Assembly: GCA_041658405.1 (NCBI GenBank)
Contig: JBBAAG010000006.1
Location: 1 to 64,000 of the forward strand
Source of the DNA: Elusimicrobiota bacterium
GTDB taxonomy: Bacteria > Elusimicrobiota > UBA5214 > JBBAAG01
Direction of reading: 5' to 3'
DNA: 64,000 bases
This document shows, piece by piece, positions 18,281-27,591 of the stretch. How positions within the stretch are numbered: the first letter of the stretch is position 1; each line of letters begins with the position of its first letter. Under the pieces are notes generated by a model. That model saw only the letters and a program-made list of their open reading frames with translations. It was not told the origin of the DNA and did not search any database. The translations under genes were made by a program, and so were the position numbers.

Positions 18281-20395
18281 ATGATATTGATACAAACAAT
18301 ATTGACTGCTGCAGTATTATTATTGACTACAATCTCAGGTTTTGCTGAATCAAAAGATTTTACGTTTATCCAGCTTACTGACGGGCATATGGAAAAAGGC
18401 GCGGTGTACCTATCGTCGACTATTGCCGAGATTAACAAGCTAACACCCGCGCCGGAGTTCGCGGTATTCACCGGCGATTTCGCGAATTACGGAACCGTAC
18501 GTGAGTTCGATAAGTATGCGCAGATAATGGATGGACTTAACTATAAGTACTACACGGTTCTTGGTAATCACGAGACACAGAATAACGATGTCGGGTACTA
18601 TACGTACCAGCAACGTTACGGCAGTCCATACCATTCGTTCGACCACAACGGTATCCATTTTGTGTTACTCAACACCGGAGTGTCTTCAACCGGTGCAGGG
18701 TTTATCACAGCTGCGCAGCTGGAGTGGTTGCGTTCTGACCTACAAAAAATAGGAACACAAATGCCGGTATTCCTGTTCTCCCACCACCTGCCAACGGATA
18801 GAGGTATTGGCAATAACGTGGAGGTTTATCAGGTGATTAAAGATTATAATATCCGCGCGTGGTTCACCGGGCATTTACATGCAACAAGGCATTTTATATG
18901 GAATGGTATTCACGTGTTGGTAACCAAAGACACGCTTACCTGCGGCTATCGTATCATTCAGGTAAAAGGGGATAAGGTGTTCACTTATAACAAAGAAGTC
19001 GATAAGCCTGAATCACCGGATAAAGTGGTGATTGGCCTGTATACAAAAAAATCTGCGCCCGAGTACGAACTCATATCTCCGGGGTATCAGGTTGATACTG
19101 CAACGTCCATTACTTGTGCGGTTAAGTTTTCAACATTAACACTTACCGCAGTGAAAGCGTCCCTTCGCGCGAAGGTGGACCGCGATACAACATACACGCT
19201 TGTGTACTCTACGATAACACAGTTGTGGCAACAAAACATTCCAGTGATTCAGGGGAATCATACGTTGATAATACAGATGGTACTCACTGAGAAAACAACG
19301 TTTTATTCCGGCAACGTAGTGTCTACCGGCACAATAGGGTATATTTGGGAAAAATCTTATAACTTTACCGTCGGAGATAACGCAGTAGCGTGGAAGTACG
19401 CAACTGGTGATATGGTGATATCAGCGCCGGTGGTTGAAAATGGAAATGTTTACTGCGGTTCAGCAGATGGAACAATGTATTGTTTATCTGCGAGTACCGG
19501 CGGAGTGAAGTGGAAATACGCAACTAACGGCATAATCTCCGGTGATCCTGTCATTTATAAGGACAAACTTATATTTGGTTCTCATGACGGTAATGTTTAT
19601 GTGTTGGATAAAACCGCGGGGGCGTTGTACTGGAAATACACGAGTACTGTGCCGGTATATTCCACGCCGGTAGTAGCTGAGTCAAAGGATGGGGATTTTA
19701 ATAACACGCGGATCGTTGTTGCGCATGGAAACGGATTAATAGCAGGGCTTTCCTTTACCGACGGGACGGTATTGTGGCGATACAATACAAAATATGCGGT
19801 ATCAATTTGCCCGGCATATAACCGTGAAAACGGTACCGTTTATTTCGGCGGGTGGGATGGGTATACCCGCGGGATTTCTGTTTCCACAGGCGGTGTGGTA
19901 TGGTCCCGTCGTATTTATCGCGGAATGTGGGGCGCACCGGGGTCGAACTCGCCGGTGATTGACGGGGATAAACTGTACCTCAACGATATCGGTAAAGTGT
20001 ACGCGTTAACCTTGTCCTCCGGCAGTACGGTATGGAGTTCGACTGTTACACATAGCACGTCAAAACCTGTGATTTATGGAGATAAAGTTATCGTATGTTC
20101 TTCTGACAATAAAGTACAGGCGTATGATAAAAGTACTGGCGCGTTGTTATGGCGGGTACAAGCTAAGCATGGGATCCACCGCGCACAACCGGTGATTTAC
20201 AACGATTATCTTGTGATATCCACATCCTGGGGTACGGTACATATTATGAATCCCGATACCGGCAAAATTGTGTATAATTACCAATTATCTGATTATCAGG
20301 TAACATCAACACCGTGTATAATGTCAGGTAAGCTTTATATTGGCTCTTCTGACAAAAACGTGTATGCGGTTGAGCTTGATAGAATTATGAAGTAA
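18281..20395 (+). CDS. Secreted calcineurin-like phosphoesterase with PQQ-type beta-propeller
   Basis: A 704-residue exported protein (signal peptide to about residue 22). Residues 25-230 carry the metallophosphoesterase motifs in order: 'IQLTDGHMEKG', GDFANYG, GNHET, 'FSHHLPTDRG' and 'WFTGHLHATRH'. The second motif position has the usual Asp; metal ligands appear complete. A beta-sandwich linker follows (250-365), then PQQ/WD-like repeats from about 370 to the end ('VAWKYATGDMVISAPVVENGNVYCGSADGTMYCLSASTG' and seven or so similar units). The repeats lack a dehydrogenase catalytic core, so they are probably structural. AGGGGG precedes the ATG. A homologue with the same plan lies at 38918-41317. 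Confidence 0.88.
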   Translation: MILIQTILTAAVLLLTTISGFAESKDFTFIQLTDGHMEKGAVYLSSTIAEINKLTPAPEFAVFTGDFANYGTVREFDKYAQIMDGLNYKYYTVLGNHETQNNDVGYYTYQQRYGSPYHSFDHNGIHFVLLNTGVSSTGAGFITAAQLEWLRSDLQKIGTQMPVFLFSHHLPTDRGIGNNVEVYQVIKDYNIRAWFTGHLHATRHFIWNGIHVLVTKDTLTCGYRIIQVKGDKVFTYNKEVDKPESPDKVVIGLYTKKSAPEYELISPGYQVDTATSITCAVKFSTLTLTAVKASLRAKVDRDTTYTLVYSTITQLWQQNIPVIQGNHTLIIQMVLTEKTTFYSGNVVSTGTIGYIWEKSYNFTVGDNAVAWKYATGDMVISAPVVENGNVYCGSADGTMYCLSASTGGVKWKYATNGIISGDPVIYKDKLIFGSHDGNVYVLDKTAGALYWKYTSTVPVYSTPVVAESKDGDFNNTRIVVAHGNGLIAGLSFTDGTVLWRYNTKYAVSICPAYNRENGTVYFGGWDGYTRGISVSTGGVVWSRRIYRGMWGAPGSNSPVIDGDKLYLNDIGKVYALTLSSGSTVWSSTVTHSTSKPVIYGDKVIVCSSDNKVQAYDKSTGALLWRVQAKHGIHRAQPVIYNDYLVISTSWGTVHIMNPDTGKIVYNYQLSDYQVTSTPCIMSGKLYIGSSDKNVYAVELDRIMK

Positions 20396-20415
20396 TTGAA
20401 GGGGGAAGTACGGAA

Positions 20416-21159
20416 ATGCTTATCATAGGCCATCGCGGGTCAAGTTTTATCGCGCCGGAGAATACGTTAGCGTCAATTAATCTTGCATGGAAACAAGGAG
20501 CGGATGCGGTTGAGATTGATATTAGGTTGACAAAAGACGGGCGTGTGGTTGCAAGCCATGACGCAAGCGCGTTAAGGATGGCTGGTGTGGATCTTACAAT
20601 CGCAACCTCAACTTTCGCGGAATTACGCGCATTGGACTTCGGGAAAGTTAAGGATGAGAAGTATAAAGGCGAAACTATACCTTCACTTGAAGAAATTATT
20701 GATACTATCCCCGCAGGTAAGGTTTTGGTGGTAGAAATAAAAGCCGGGCTTGAGATTCTTAATGAATACTGCCGGATTGTTAATTCCAGCAGTAAGAAAG
20801 CGCAGGTATTGAGTATCGGGTTCGGGTACGAAACTATGGTTGAATGTAAGAAGATGATGCCTGATAATATTGCGTTGTATTTGGTTAGTACAAAAAAAGA
20901 TAAGGATACCGGTATTTATGCGCCGTATGATATTGATGCGGTAATCGCAAAAACGGTAGAAGGTAAACTCGACGGGCTTGATGTTCATTATGTACCCGTG
21001 AATTCCGAGTTTGTAGATAAAACTCTTGACGCAAACCTGCAGTTATACGTATGGACAGTGAATGAAGTAGTTGAAGCGCAGAGGCTAGATTCTATTGGAG
21101 TGGATGGGTTGACGACGGATAAGCCGGATGTTATGCTGCGTAATCTCAATCGTAGATAG
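20416..21159 (+). CDS. Glycerophosphodiester phosphodiesterase family protein
   Basis: A 247-residue protein of normal length for bacterial cytoplasmic GDPDs (UgpQ type). It splits glycerophosphodiesters into glycerol 3-phosphate and an alcohol. The catalytic motif is at the N-terminus: 'GHRGSSFIAPENTLAS' (His-Arg-Gly and Glu-Asn-Thr), 'AVEIDIRLTKDG' with metal-ligand Glu/Asp, 'VASHDAS', and later 'VVEIKAG' and 'LYVWTVNE'. No signal peptide. AAGGGGG precedes the ATG. It follows the phosphoesterase gene after 20 bases, so the two phosphoester-cleaving enzymes may be cotranscribed and scavenge phospholipid or teichoic-like material. Confidence 0.93.
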   Translation: MLIIGHRGSSFIAPENTLASINLAWKQGADAVEIDIRLTKDGRVVASHDASALRMAGVDLTIATSTFAELRALDFGKVKDEKYKGETIPSLEEIIDTIPAGKVLVVEIKAGLEILNEYCRIVNSSSKKAQVLSIGFGYETMVECKKMMPDNIALYLVSTKKDKDTGIYAPYDIDAVIAKTVEGKLDGLDVHYVPVNSEFVDKTLDANLQLYVWTVNEVVEAQRLDSIGVDGLTTDKPDVMLRNLNRR

Positions 21160-21206
21160 GTGTGTGAGTATAATTTAATAAATTTGAGTATAAACCGGAG
21201 GACAAC

Positions 21207-23147
21207 ATGACGTTCAGGTCTATAATTCTTGCATTAGTATTTGTTGTAATATCCGCATTGTGGGTATGGAAGTTTGAGTTAATGCTTTTGTCCTGCAACC
21301 TTACAGAAGCCATCCCACCGATACCTGCGCTTGCCGGGTTGATATTTTTGGTAGTTCTTTACCCGCTGCTAAAATATCTGGGCGTAAAAAACCTGCTTAC
21401 CCGCGGTGAAATTATGGTAGTGTTTATCTTCAACGTAATTGCAACGTTGATGTTCAGCATAGGCGTATTCCAGGCATTCCTGCCATACACCAGCGTGTTG
21501 TATTACCACGATACTGTACTTAACAAATATGCTGATTTCAGGCAATATGTCCCGTCCTGGTTTGGCCCGCGGGATCCGGAAGTTATCCGCGGATTTTGGG
21601 AAGGTACGCCGGACGGCGCGGTACCCTGGGCACACTGGATTAAACCGTTGGCAGTATATCTCGGCTTCTTTTTATTGTACTGGTGGATCGCTACCTGTGT
21701 GTGGACAGTAATGAGAAAGCAGTGGGCGGAAAATGAGAGGTTGACATTTCCGTTGCTGAGTATTCCTCTGAGTTTGAGCGAAGAAGCGGCAGGAGAAAAG
21801 TTGCATGCTAAAGATGAGAAACCGTTTTTGTCCAACCCGTTAATGTGGCTGGGGTTCAGTATTGCCGGGATTAGCCAGGTGTTCAATCTGTTAAACACGA
21901 TTGACCCGTCGTTTCCAGCTTTAGGAAACTATTTCAGGTTCAGCACAATTTTTACGGAGCAGCCGCTGAAGTCAATTTCCGGGGTGATACTCGCGCACCG
22001 GCCGGAAGTCGTGGGGTTAGGATACCTTGTTCCGTCAGAAATATTGTTTTCCACCTGGATTTGTTATTGGATTGAACAGCTGGTAGTAGTGGCTGGCGCA
22101 GTGGTAAAAACTAATGTTCGAGGGTTTCCTCTAATCAATGAACAAGGTATTGGCGCGTACATGGCAATGGTAGTTATTGTGCTGTATGTTGCGCGGAAAC
22201 ATTTGTATATCGTTTTTAAGAAAGCGTTTACCAGCGCGCCGGAAATCGACGATAAAACTGAACCGTTACCTTACCGCGTAGCAGTTTTTGGCGGCCTGCT
22301 CGGGTTTATGGTGTTGATAGGTTTTTGTATGATCAGCGGGATGTCGCCATGGCTTGCGATCTTTTTCTTTGGTGTACTATTAAGTTTTGTGATGGTTTAC
22401 GGCCGTATCCGCGCAGAGACAGGGATTCCGTCTGTTTGGACCTTGCCTATCTCACAAATAAAGAGCGCAACTTACCATATATGGGGGACGGATACGTTGA
22501 CATCGCTGGGCGGGTCGCTCTCAAGCCTAGCAATATTATCGTCATTTGGATTTATGATGAACGGCGGGTTTTTTAATCAAAGTACGGTGTATCAGCTTGA
22601 AAGTTTTCAATTAGGCGATAAAACCGGTGTTTCCCGCCGGCATATTGTGTGGCTAGGCCTCGGCGCAGTATTCACCGGGTTTATCCTGGGTGCAATAATG
22701 TACCTCTCAACATATTACCAGTACGGGTTGAACAACCTAACAACGGGAACACGGACAACGTATAGCTTGCAGATATGGAATGAAGTTACTACCGCGGTGA
22801 GTACGCCGCCAATTGCGTATTTTGCGCAAAAAGTTGCGTATGCCGCAGGGTTTGTGATTACGGGAATAATGTTTGTGATCCGCCAATTCGTATGGACAAA
22901 AATGCCGTTGAACCCTATCGGATACCTCATTGCAACTAACGGCGCAGCTACGCATGTATGGTGGCCGTTTTTTGTCGCATGGGTGTGTAAAGGTATAATA
23001 TTCAGGGTCGGCGGTGTGAAATTGTATAAAACATTGATCCCGACATTTTTGGGGTTGGTAATCGGGCAGTTTTTCTTTGCTGGAATATTCTGGGGATTTA
23101 TTCACTTATTCTTTCCGCAGTTGAAGTTCCATATATGGTTTACGTAA
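21207..23147 (+). CDS. Large polytopic membrane protein, DUF6785/DUF6784-like
   Basis: A 646-residue inner-membrane protein with roughly fourteen hydrophobic segments. 'LTEAIPPIPALAGLIFLVVLYPLLKYLG', 'RGEIMVVFIFNVIATLMFSIGVFQAFLP' and 'SWFGPRDPEVIRGFWEG' resemble the DUF6785 family; the later part ('YGRIRAETGIPSVWTLP', 'PIGYLIATNGAATHVWWPFFVAWVCKGII') resembles DUF6784. These proteins recall oligopeptide transporters (OPT family) in layout, but their function is not known. GGAGG lies eight bases before the ATG, and TATAAT at 21169-21174 may be a -10 box. It sits before TolC and RND genes without obvious functional link. Confidence 0.65.
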   Translation: MTFRSIILALVFVVISALWVWKFELMLLSCNLTEAIPPIPALAGLIFLVVLYPLLKYLGVKNLLTRGEIMVVFIFNVIATLMFSIGVFQAFLPYTSVLYYHDTVLNKYADFRQYVPSWFGPRDPEVIRGFWEGTPDGAVPWAHWIKPLAVYLGFFLLYWWIATCVWTVMRKQWAENERLTFPLLSIPLSLSEEAAGEKLHAKDEKPFLSNPLMWLGFSIAGISQVFNLLNTIDPSFPALGNYFRFSTIFTEQPLKSISGVILAHRPEVVGLGYLVPSEILFSTWICYWIEQLVVVAGAVVKTNVRGFPLINEQGIGAYMAMVVIVLYVARKHLYIVFKKAFTSAPEIDDKTEPLPYRVAVFGGLLGFMVLIGFCMISGMSPWLAIFFFGVLLSFVMVYGRIRAETGIPSVWTLPISQIKSATYHIWGTDTLTSLGGSLSSLAILSSFGFMMNGGFFNQSTVYQLESFQLGDKTGVSRRHIVWLGLGAVFTGFILGAIMYLSTYYQYGLNNLTTGTRTTYSLQIWNEVTTAVSTPPIAYFAQKVAYAAGFVITGIMFVIRQFVWTKMPLNPIGYLIATNGAATHVWWPFFVAWVCKGIIFRVGGVKLYKTLIPTFLGLVIGQFFFAGIFWGFIHLFFPQLKFHIWFT

Positions 23148-23178
23148 AGTGTTGATGTAAACTATTTGTTATATATCG

Positions 23179-24447
23179 ATGTCTAATTATATTATGAGTT
23201 TAAAGACAGGTTTTTTGGTTATAGCAGTTGGTGTTATTATAAACACAACGGTGTTTGTACCGGTACACGCAGAACCTATGCCGTCATTAACTGAATGTGT
23301 TTCTTATACGATAACAAACCCTGAGTTGCTTAGGTTACAGGAACAAAAAGTTCGGCAGGTGAGCGAGCATATCGGGCAAGCACAGGGTGATCAATTCCCG
23401 GATATCCGCGCGGGATACAAAAATTACCTTACCGGTATAATATCTTCGAGGATGGCGGATGTGAACGAACCAAAGATTACGGTAACCCAGCCGCTATATT
23501 ACGGCGGGAAAAAGAAGGTTGCGGTACAATCTGCTGAACATGAACTTACCCGCGAGAAAATGTTGTTGGAAAGCGTTAAACGCGATATAGCTGCAGGGGT
23601 TACTGAAACGTTTTATAACATCGCGGAGTACGATATTGATATACGTAACACAGATGAAACTATTGAATTACTAAGGAAACGGGTAAAAGAACTGTCTGAC
23701 CGTGTACGTATCGGTAAGTCGCGGGAAAGTGAAGTATTGACATTAGAATACCGTATCTCTCAATTTCTTGCGCAACGTGAACAGCTGGTGTATAACCGTA
23801 AGACTTCGTTAGAAACATTGGCGTACTATACCGGCAAAAGTTTTGATGGTATTAACTATACCGTGAACGCAGGAAGTGTTACTGCCGTCACATTTGAAGA
23901 TTGTTGTTCGAATATCAGGGGACGTTCTGACCTCAAAATGTTAAAGGAAGAGCTGGAACTCCAGTCATTACGCGTATTAACCGCAAAAGCGGGTTTATTA
24001 CCATCAGTATCACTGACTAACAGCTGGAACCTGTGGAAACTGGTGGAAGACGGGACCGGTTGGGACTTAACCCTGTCTATTGATTACCCGTTATACCGCG
24101 GCGGGATGATTAAATCGTTAGTGAAAGAAGAAGAGATTAAGAAAAGTATCGTCGAAGAACAAATCGCGAGGAAAGAACGGGATATACGGCTTGAACTCAC
24201 GAGGATATATAATAACTATTCTTCTGCGATAGCGCAAATATCTCCTTTACGTAATGCGTATGAAAAATCTGTTAAAAACTATGAGCTTCAATTACAGGAT
24301 TATAAGTATAGCTTGGTGAATAACCTTGAAGTATTAACCGCGATGACTACGATGCTGGAACTCAAACGTGCGGCTGACCGCGCAGAAGTTCAGGTGGGCT
24401 ATAACGCATCAATGCTGAGGGTGTTAACTGAACAGTTTGGGATGTAA
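23179..24447 (+). CDS. TolC-family outer-membrane efflux protein
   Basis: A 422-residue protein with a signal peptide (cleavage near 'FVPVHAEPMP'). It has the two repeated helical/strand units of TolC: 'TECVSYTITNPELLRLQEQKVRQVSEHIGQAQGDQFPDIRAGY' in the first half and 'RGRSDLKMLKEELELQSLRVLTAKAGLLPSVSLTNSWNLWK' in the second, each followed by 'YPLYRGG'-type strand ends and long coiled helices. TolC proteins form trimeric channels from the periplasm through the outer membrane. The ATG at 23179 has no clear ribosome binding site; a later in-frame ATG would cut the signal peptide. The RND pump follows after 19 bases, so both form one export unit. Confidence 0.9.
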   Translation: MSNYIMSLKTGFLVIAVGVIINTTVFVPVHAEPMPSLTECVSYTITNPELLRLQEQKVRQVSEHIGQAQGDQFPDIRAGYKNYLTGIISSRMADVNEPKITVTQPLYYGGKKKVAVQSAEHELTREKMLLESVKRDIAAGVTETFYNIAEYDIDIRNTDETIELLRKRVKELSDRVRIGKSRESEVLTLEYRISQFLAQREQLVYNRKTSLETLAYYTGKSFDGINYTVNAGSVTAVTFEDCCSNIRGRSDLKMLKEELELQSLRVLTAKAGLLPSVSLTNSWNLWKLVEDGTGWDLTLSIDYPLYRGGMIKSLVKEEEIKKSIVEEQIARKERDIRLELTRIYNNYSSAIAQISPLRNAYEKSVKNYELQLQDYKYSLVNNLEVLTAMTTMLELKRAADRAEVQVGYNASMLRVLTEQFGM

Positions 24448-24466
24448 AAAGGAGTAATAACCAATA

Positions 24467-27400
24467 ATGTTGTCTGACATATCAATAAAAAACCCGGTAT
24501 TCGGATGGATGCTATTGATTGGTATCATCGTATTTGGCGGCCTTTCGTTTATGACACTTGGCGTAAGCCAGTTACCCGACGTAGACGCGCCTGTATTGAG
24601 TATAAGCGCGTCATGGGAAAACGCAGCGCCGGAGATTATTGAAACAACAATTACGGATATTATCGAAAGTACGGTTATTGGAATCCAGGGCGTGACAGAA
24701 ATTAATTCTTCATCAAGAAAAGGGCAGGCATGGATAACTGTTACGTTTGATATCAATAAAAACATTGATGTTGCGTTACAAGAGGTTCAGAGCAAGCTTG
24801 CGCGGGCACAACACTCGTTACCGGAAGATATGGAACCCCCTACAATAATGAAGTCCAATCCGGAAGATCAGCCGATAGTATGGATAACCTTCTCAGGGAA
24901 ACGCGGGATGAAAGAACTTATGCAGTTTACCCAGGATTATCTTAAGGACCAGTTCTCCACGATCCCTGGTGTTGGCGAAGTAACCCTTGGCGGGTTCGCG
25001 GAACCGTGTTTGCGTGTATGGCTGAACTCAGATAAAATGTTGCAAAACGAACTCACAGTTGATGATGTTACCGCAGCGATCGGGTCGGAACATTCTGAAG
25101 TCCCCGCGGGATATATAGACACCGGGACAAAGGAACTTAATATCCGCGTAGTAGGCGAAGCCGGTAGCGTTGAAGAGTTTCAATCAATAATTATTCCTGG
25201 CCGCCGCGGTGCGCCTATGTGGAAAAAGTTCAGGATAAAAGATGTTGCGGATGTTGAAGACGGAATGGCAGATCTCAGGCATATAGCGAGAACGATGGGT
25301 GAGCAGTCGGTGGGGATCGGGATACGGAAACAGCGCGGGACAAATGCTGTGGAAGTTGCGAAAAATGTTAAGAAACGTATTGCGGAAATAAAAAAATTTC
25401 TTCCGGCAGACACAAATCTGTCTATACGGTTTGACACTACAAAGTTTGTTGAAGAATCTATAAAAGAAATGAATTTTGTGTTAATCCTTTCAGTTGTTCT
25501 GACAGCGTTTGTGTGCTGGCTGTTCCTTGGTTCTATTAGTTCGGCAGTAAATATATTTCTGACAATTCCGATGTCGATTATTGGCGCGTTTTTTGTTATA
25601 AAACTTTTTGGGTTTACGTTGAATACATTCACGTTATTAGCATTATCGCTGGTCGTAGGGATTGTGGTGGATGATGCTATTATGGTGCTTGAGAATATTA
25701 CACGCCACAGGGAAGCAGGCGAGCCGCGGATACGCGCTGCAATAAAAGGCGCACGGGAGATATCCTTTGCCGCGATTGCTGCTACGTTGTCGATACTCGC
25801 AATATTTATCCCCGTAATTTTTATGAAAGGCGTTATTGGCAAAAACTTTTTCCAGTTTGGCGTAACAATATCATCAGCAGTAATGATTTCTTTACTGGGA
25901 GCCTTGACATTAACCCCGATGTACAGCGCGCAGTTTTTGACCGTGGGCCACACAACGGGTATCGGCAGGTTGATGGACCGTATAATGGCGGTATTACGGA
26001 AAGTATATACCTCCCTGCTAGGCCAGTGCTTACGCCATCGCTGGAGGGTAATATTCGTGGCAGTAGTGTTTTTCACGGGGTCATTGTTTTTGTTTAATTT
26101 AGTTAAAAAAGAGTTTGCTCCTGCGCAGGACCAGAGTATGTTGAATGTCCGGATACAAACTGATATAGGGACATCATTGGAAATTACGGATAAAGTATTT
26201 GCCGCAGCAGAACTAGCTGTTATGCAAATACCCGAGTCGCAAACGTATTTCAGTAATTTCGGGGGTAGTGATTCTAACTCCGGCAATATTTCGTTAACAC
26301 TAAAAAAACCCAAAACCCGGCCTATAAACAAAAAGAAAAACCGTGTGCTTACCCAGCAGGAAATAATTCCTATGGTCCGCGAGAAAATTAAGGCTGTCCC
26401 CGGTGTACGCAGGGTTACGGTTCAAGACCCGTCGTTGTTAAGTTTTGGCTCGCAACGCGGGTTCCCGGTTGAGTTTACGCTGCGCGGGCGTGACTGGGCA
26501 AAACTTGCGGAGTTAAGCAAGGAAATGGCAAAACAAATGGATGCTTCCGGCGTTATGACTGATGTTGATAGCGATTATCGTATTGGCGTACCGGAACTCG
26601 CTGTATTACCTGACCGTAATAAAGCAGCGGAACGCGGGGTGAGTATTTCTACTATTGGCAACACAATAAACGCGTTGATTGCCGGTGTGCGTGCCGGTAA
26701 ATATACTGCCGGTGGGAGAAGGTATGATATTCGCGTACAGTTGGTATCGTCGGACCGTAAACAGGTTAAGGATATCAGCAGGATATGGGTACGTAATAAC
26801 CGCGGGGAAACTGTGCGGTTATCTGATGTTGTTAGTATAGGCCAGCAGCCTAGTATGCTGTCAATTATGCGGCAAAACCGTGAACGCGCAATCCGCGTAT
26901 TTGGCAATATCGCGCAGGGAAAGTCGCAGGGTGAAGCGTTACAGAAGGTTGAAGAAATAGCAAAAAAAGTATTGCCCGAGGGTTATAAAATCGTATTTTC
27001 GGGCAGTTCAAAAACGTTTAAGGAATCGTTTAATAGCTTATACGTTGCGTTAATTCTTGGGATTTTTGTGGCATACATGATACTTGGTGTGCAGTTTAAT
27101 AGTTTTATTCATCCGTTCACCGTACTTCTTGCGTTACCGTTTAGTATTTCCGGTGCAGTTATTGCGTTATTGCTAACTCATAACTCGTTGAATATCTACA
27201 GCGCTATCGGTATAATACTTCTGATGGGCATTGTGAAAAAGAATTCTATATTGCTGGTAGATTTTACCAATCAGTTAAGGGAAAAAGGTGAGAATGTTAA
27301 TGACGCGTTGATGAAAGCATGTCCCATACGGTTAAGGCCGATTATTATGACGTCGTTCTCCACTATTGCCGGGGCGATACCTTCTGCTTTGGCGCTCGGG

Positions 27401-27571
27401 CCCGGTGCGGAGTCCAGAATACCAATGGCGGTAGTTATAATCGGCGGTGTATTGTTCTCTACGTTGTTAACCCTTTTTGTAGTTCCTTGTGCATATAGTT
27501 TATTGTCGCGGCTTGAAAGCCGGGCGCATCAGCAGGAAGTGCATGAAGCTATTAAGGAACTCGGGCAATAA
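24467..27571 (+). CDS. RND efflux transporter (AcrB/HAE-1-like)
   Basis: A full-length 1034-residue inner-membrane pump. It has the expected halves: TM1 ('PVFGWMLLIGIIVFGGLSFMTLG'), a periplasmic porter domain, TM2-7 with the proton-relay pair Asp-Asp in 'LVVGIVVDDAIMVLENI', then the second porter domain and TM8-12 ('LLMGIVKKNSILLVDF'). It matches drug-type (HAE-1) pumps better than heavy-metal pumps. AAAAGGAG lies twelve bases before the ATG. TolC is directly upstream, but no membrane-fusion (adaptor) protein gene is present in this operon or elsewhere in the window, although tripartite pumps need one; it may be encoded elsewhere. Confidence 0.95.
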   Translation: MLSDISIKNPVFGWMLLIGIIVFGGLSFMTLGVSQLPDVDAPVLSISASWENAAPEIIETTITDIIESTVIGIQGVTEINSSSRKGQAWITVTFDINKNIDVALQEVQSKLARAQHSLPEDMEPPTIMKSNPEDQPIVWITFSGKRGMKELMQFTQDYLKDQFSTIPGVGEVTLGGFAEPCLRVWLNSDKMLQNELTVDDVTAAIGSEHSEVPAGYIDTGTKELNIRVVGEAGSVEEFQSIIIPGRRGAPMWKKFRIKDVADVEDGMADLRHIARTMGEQSVGIGIRKQRGTNAVEVAKNVKKRIAEIKKFLPADTNLSIRFDTTKFVEESIKEMNFVLILSVVLTAFVCWLFLGSISSAVNIFLTIPMSIIGAFFVIKLFGFTLNTFTLLALSLVVGIVVDDAIMVLENITRHREAGEPRIRAAIKGAREISFAAIAATLSILAIFIPVIFMKGVIGKNFFQFGVTISSAVMISLLGALTLTPMYSAQFLTVGHTTGIGRLMDRIMAVLRKVYTSLLGQCLRHRWRVIFVAVVFFTGSLFLFNLVKKEFAPAQDQSMLNVRIQTDIGTSLEITDKVFAAAELAVMQIPESQTYFSNFGGSDSNSGNISLTLKKPKTRPINKKKNRVLTQQEIIPMVREKIKAVPGVRRVTVQDPSLLSFGSQRGFPVEFTLRGRDWAKLAELSKEMAKQMDASGVMTDVDSDYRIGVPELAVLPDRNKAAERGVSISTIGNTINALIAGVRAGKYTAGGRRYDIRVQLVSSDRKQVKDISRIWVRNNRGETVRLSDVVSIGQQPSMLSIMRQNRERAIRVFGNIAQGKSQGEALQKVEEIAKKVLPEGYKIVFSGSSKTFKESFNSLYVALILGIFVAYMILGVQFNSFIHPFTVLLALPFSISGAVIALLLTHNSLNIYSAIGIILLMGIVKKNSILLVDFTNQLREKGENVNDALMKACPIRLRPIIMTSFSTIAGAIPSALALGPGAESRIPMAVVIIGGVLFSTLLTLFVVPCAYSLLSRLESRAHQQEVHEAIKELGQ

Positions 27572-27591
27572 ACAGTTGATTGTTCCCGGGT

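Noticed and set aside
25180..26331. Long open frame of 383 codons on the minus strand
   Set aside because: It lies wholly inside the RND pump gene on the opposite strand; the predicted product is rich in Ser/Thr/Ile/Asn as expected for an antisense shadow and shows no domain.
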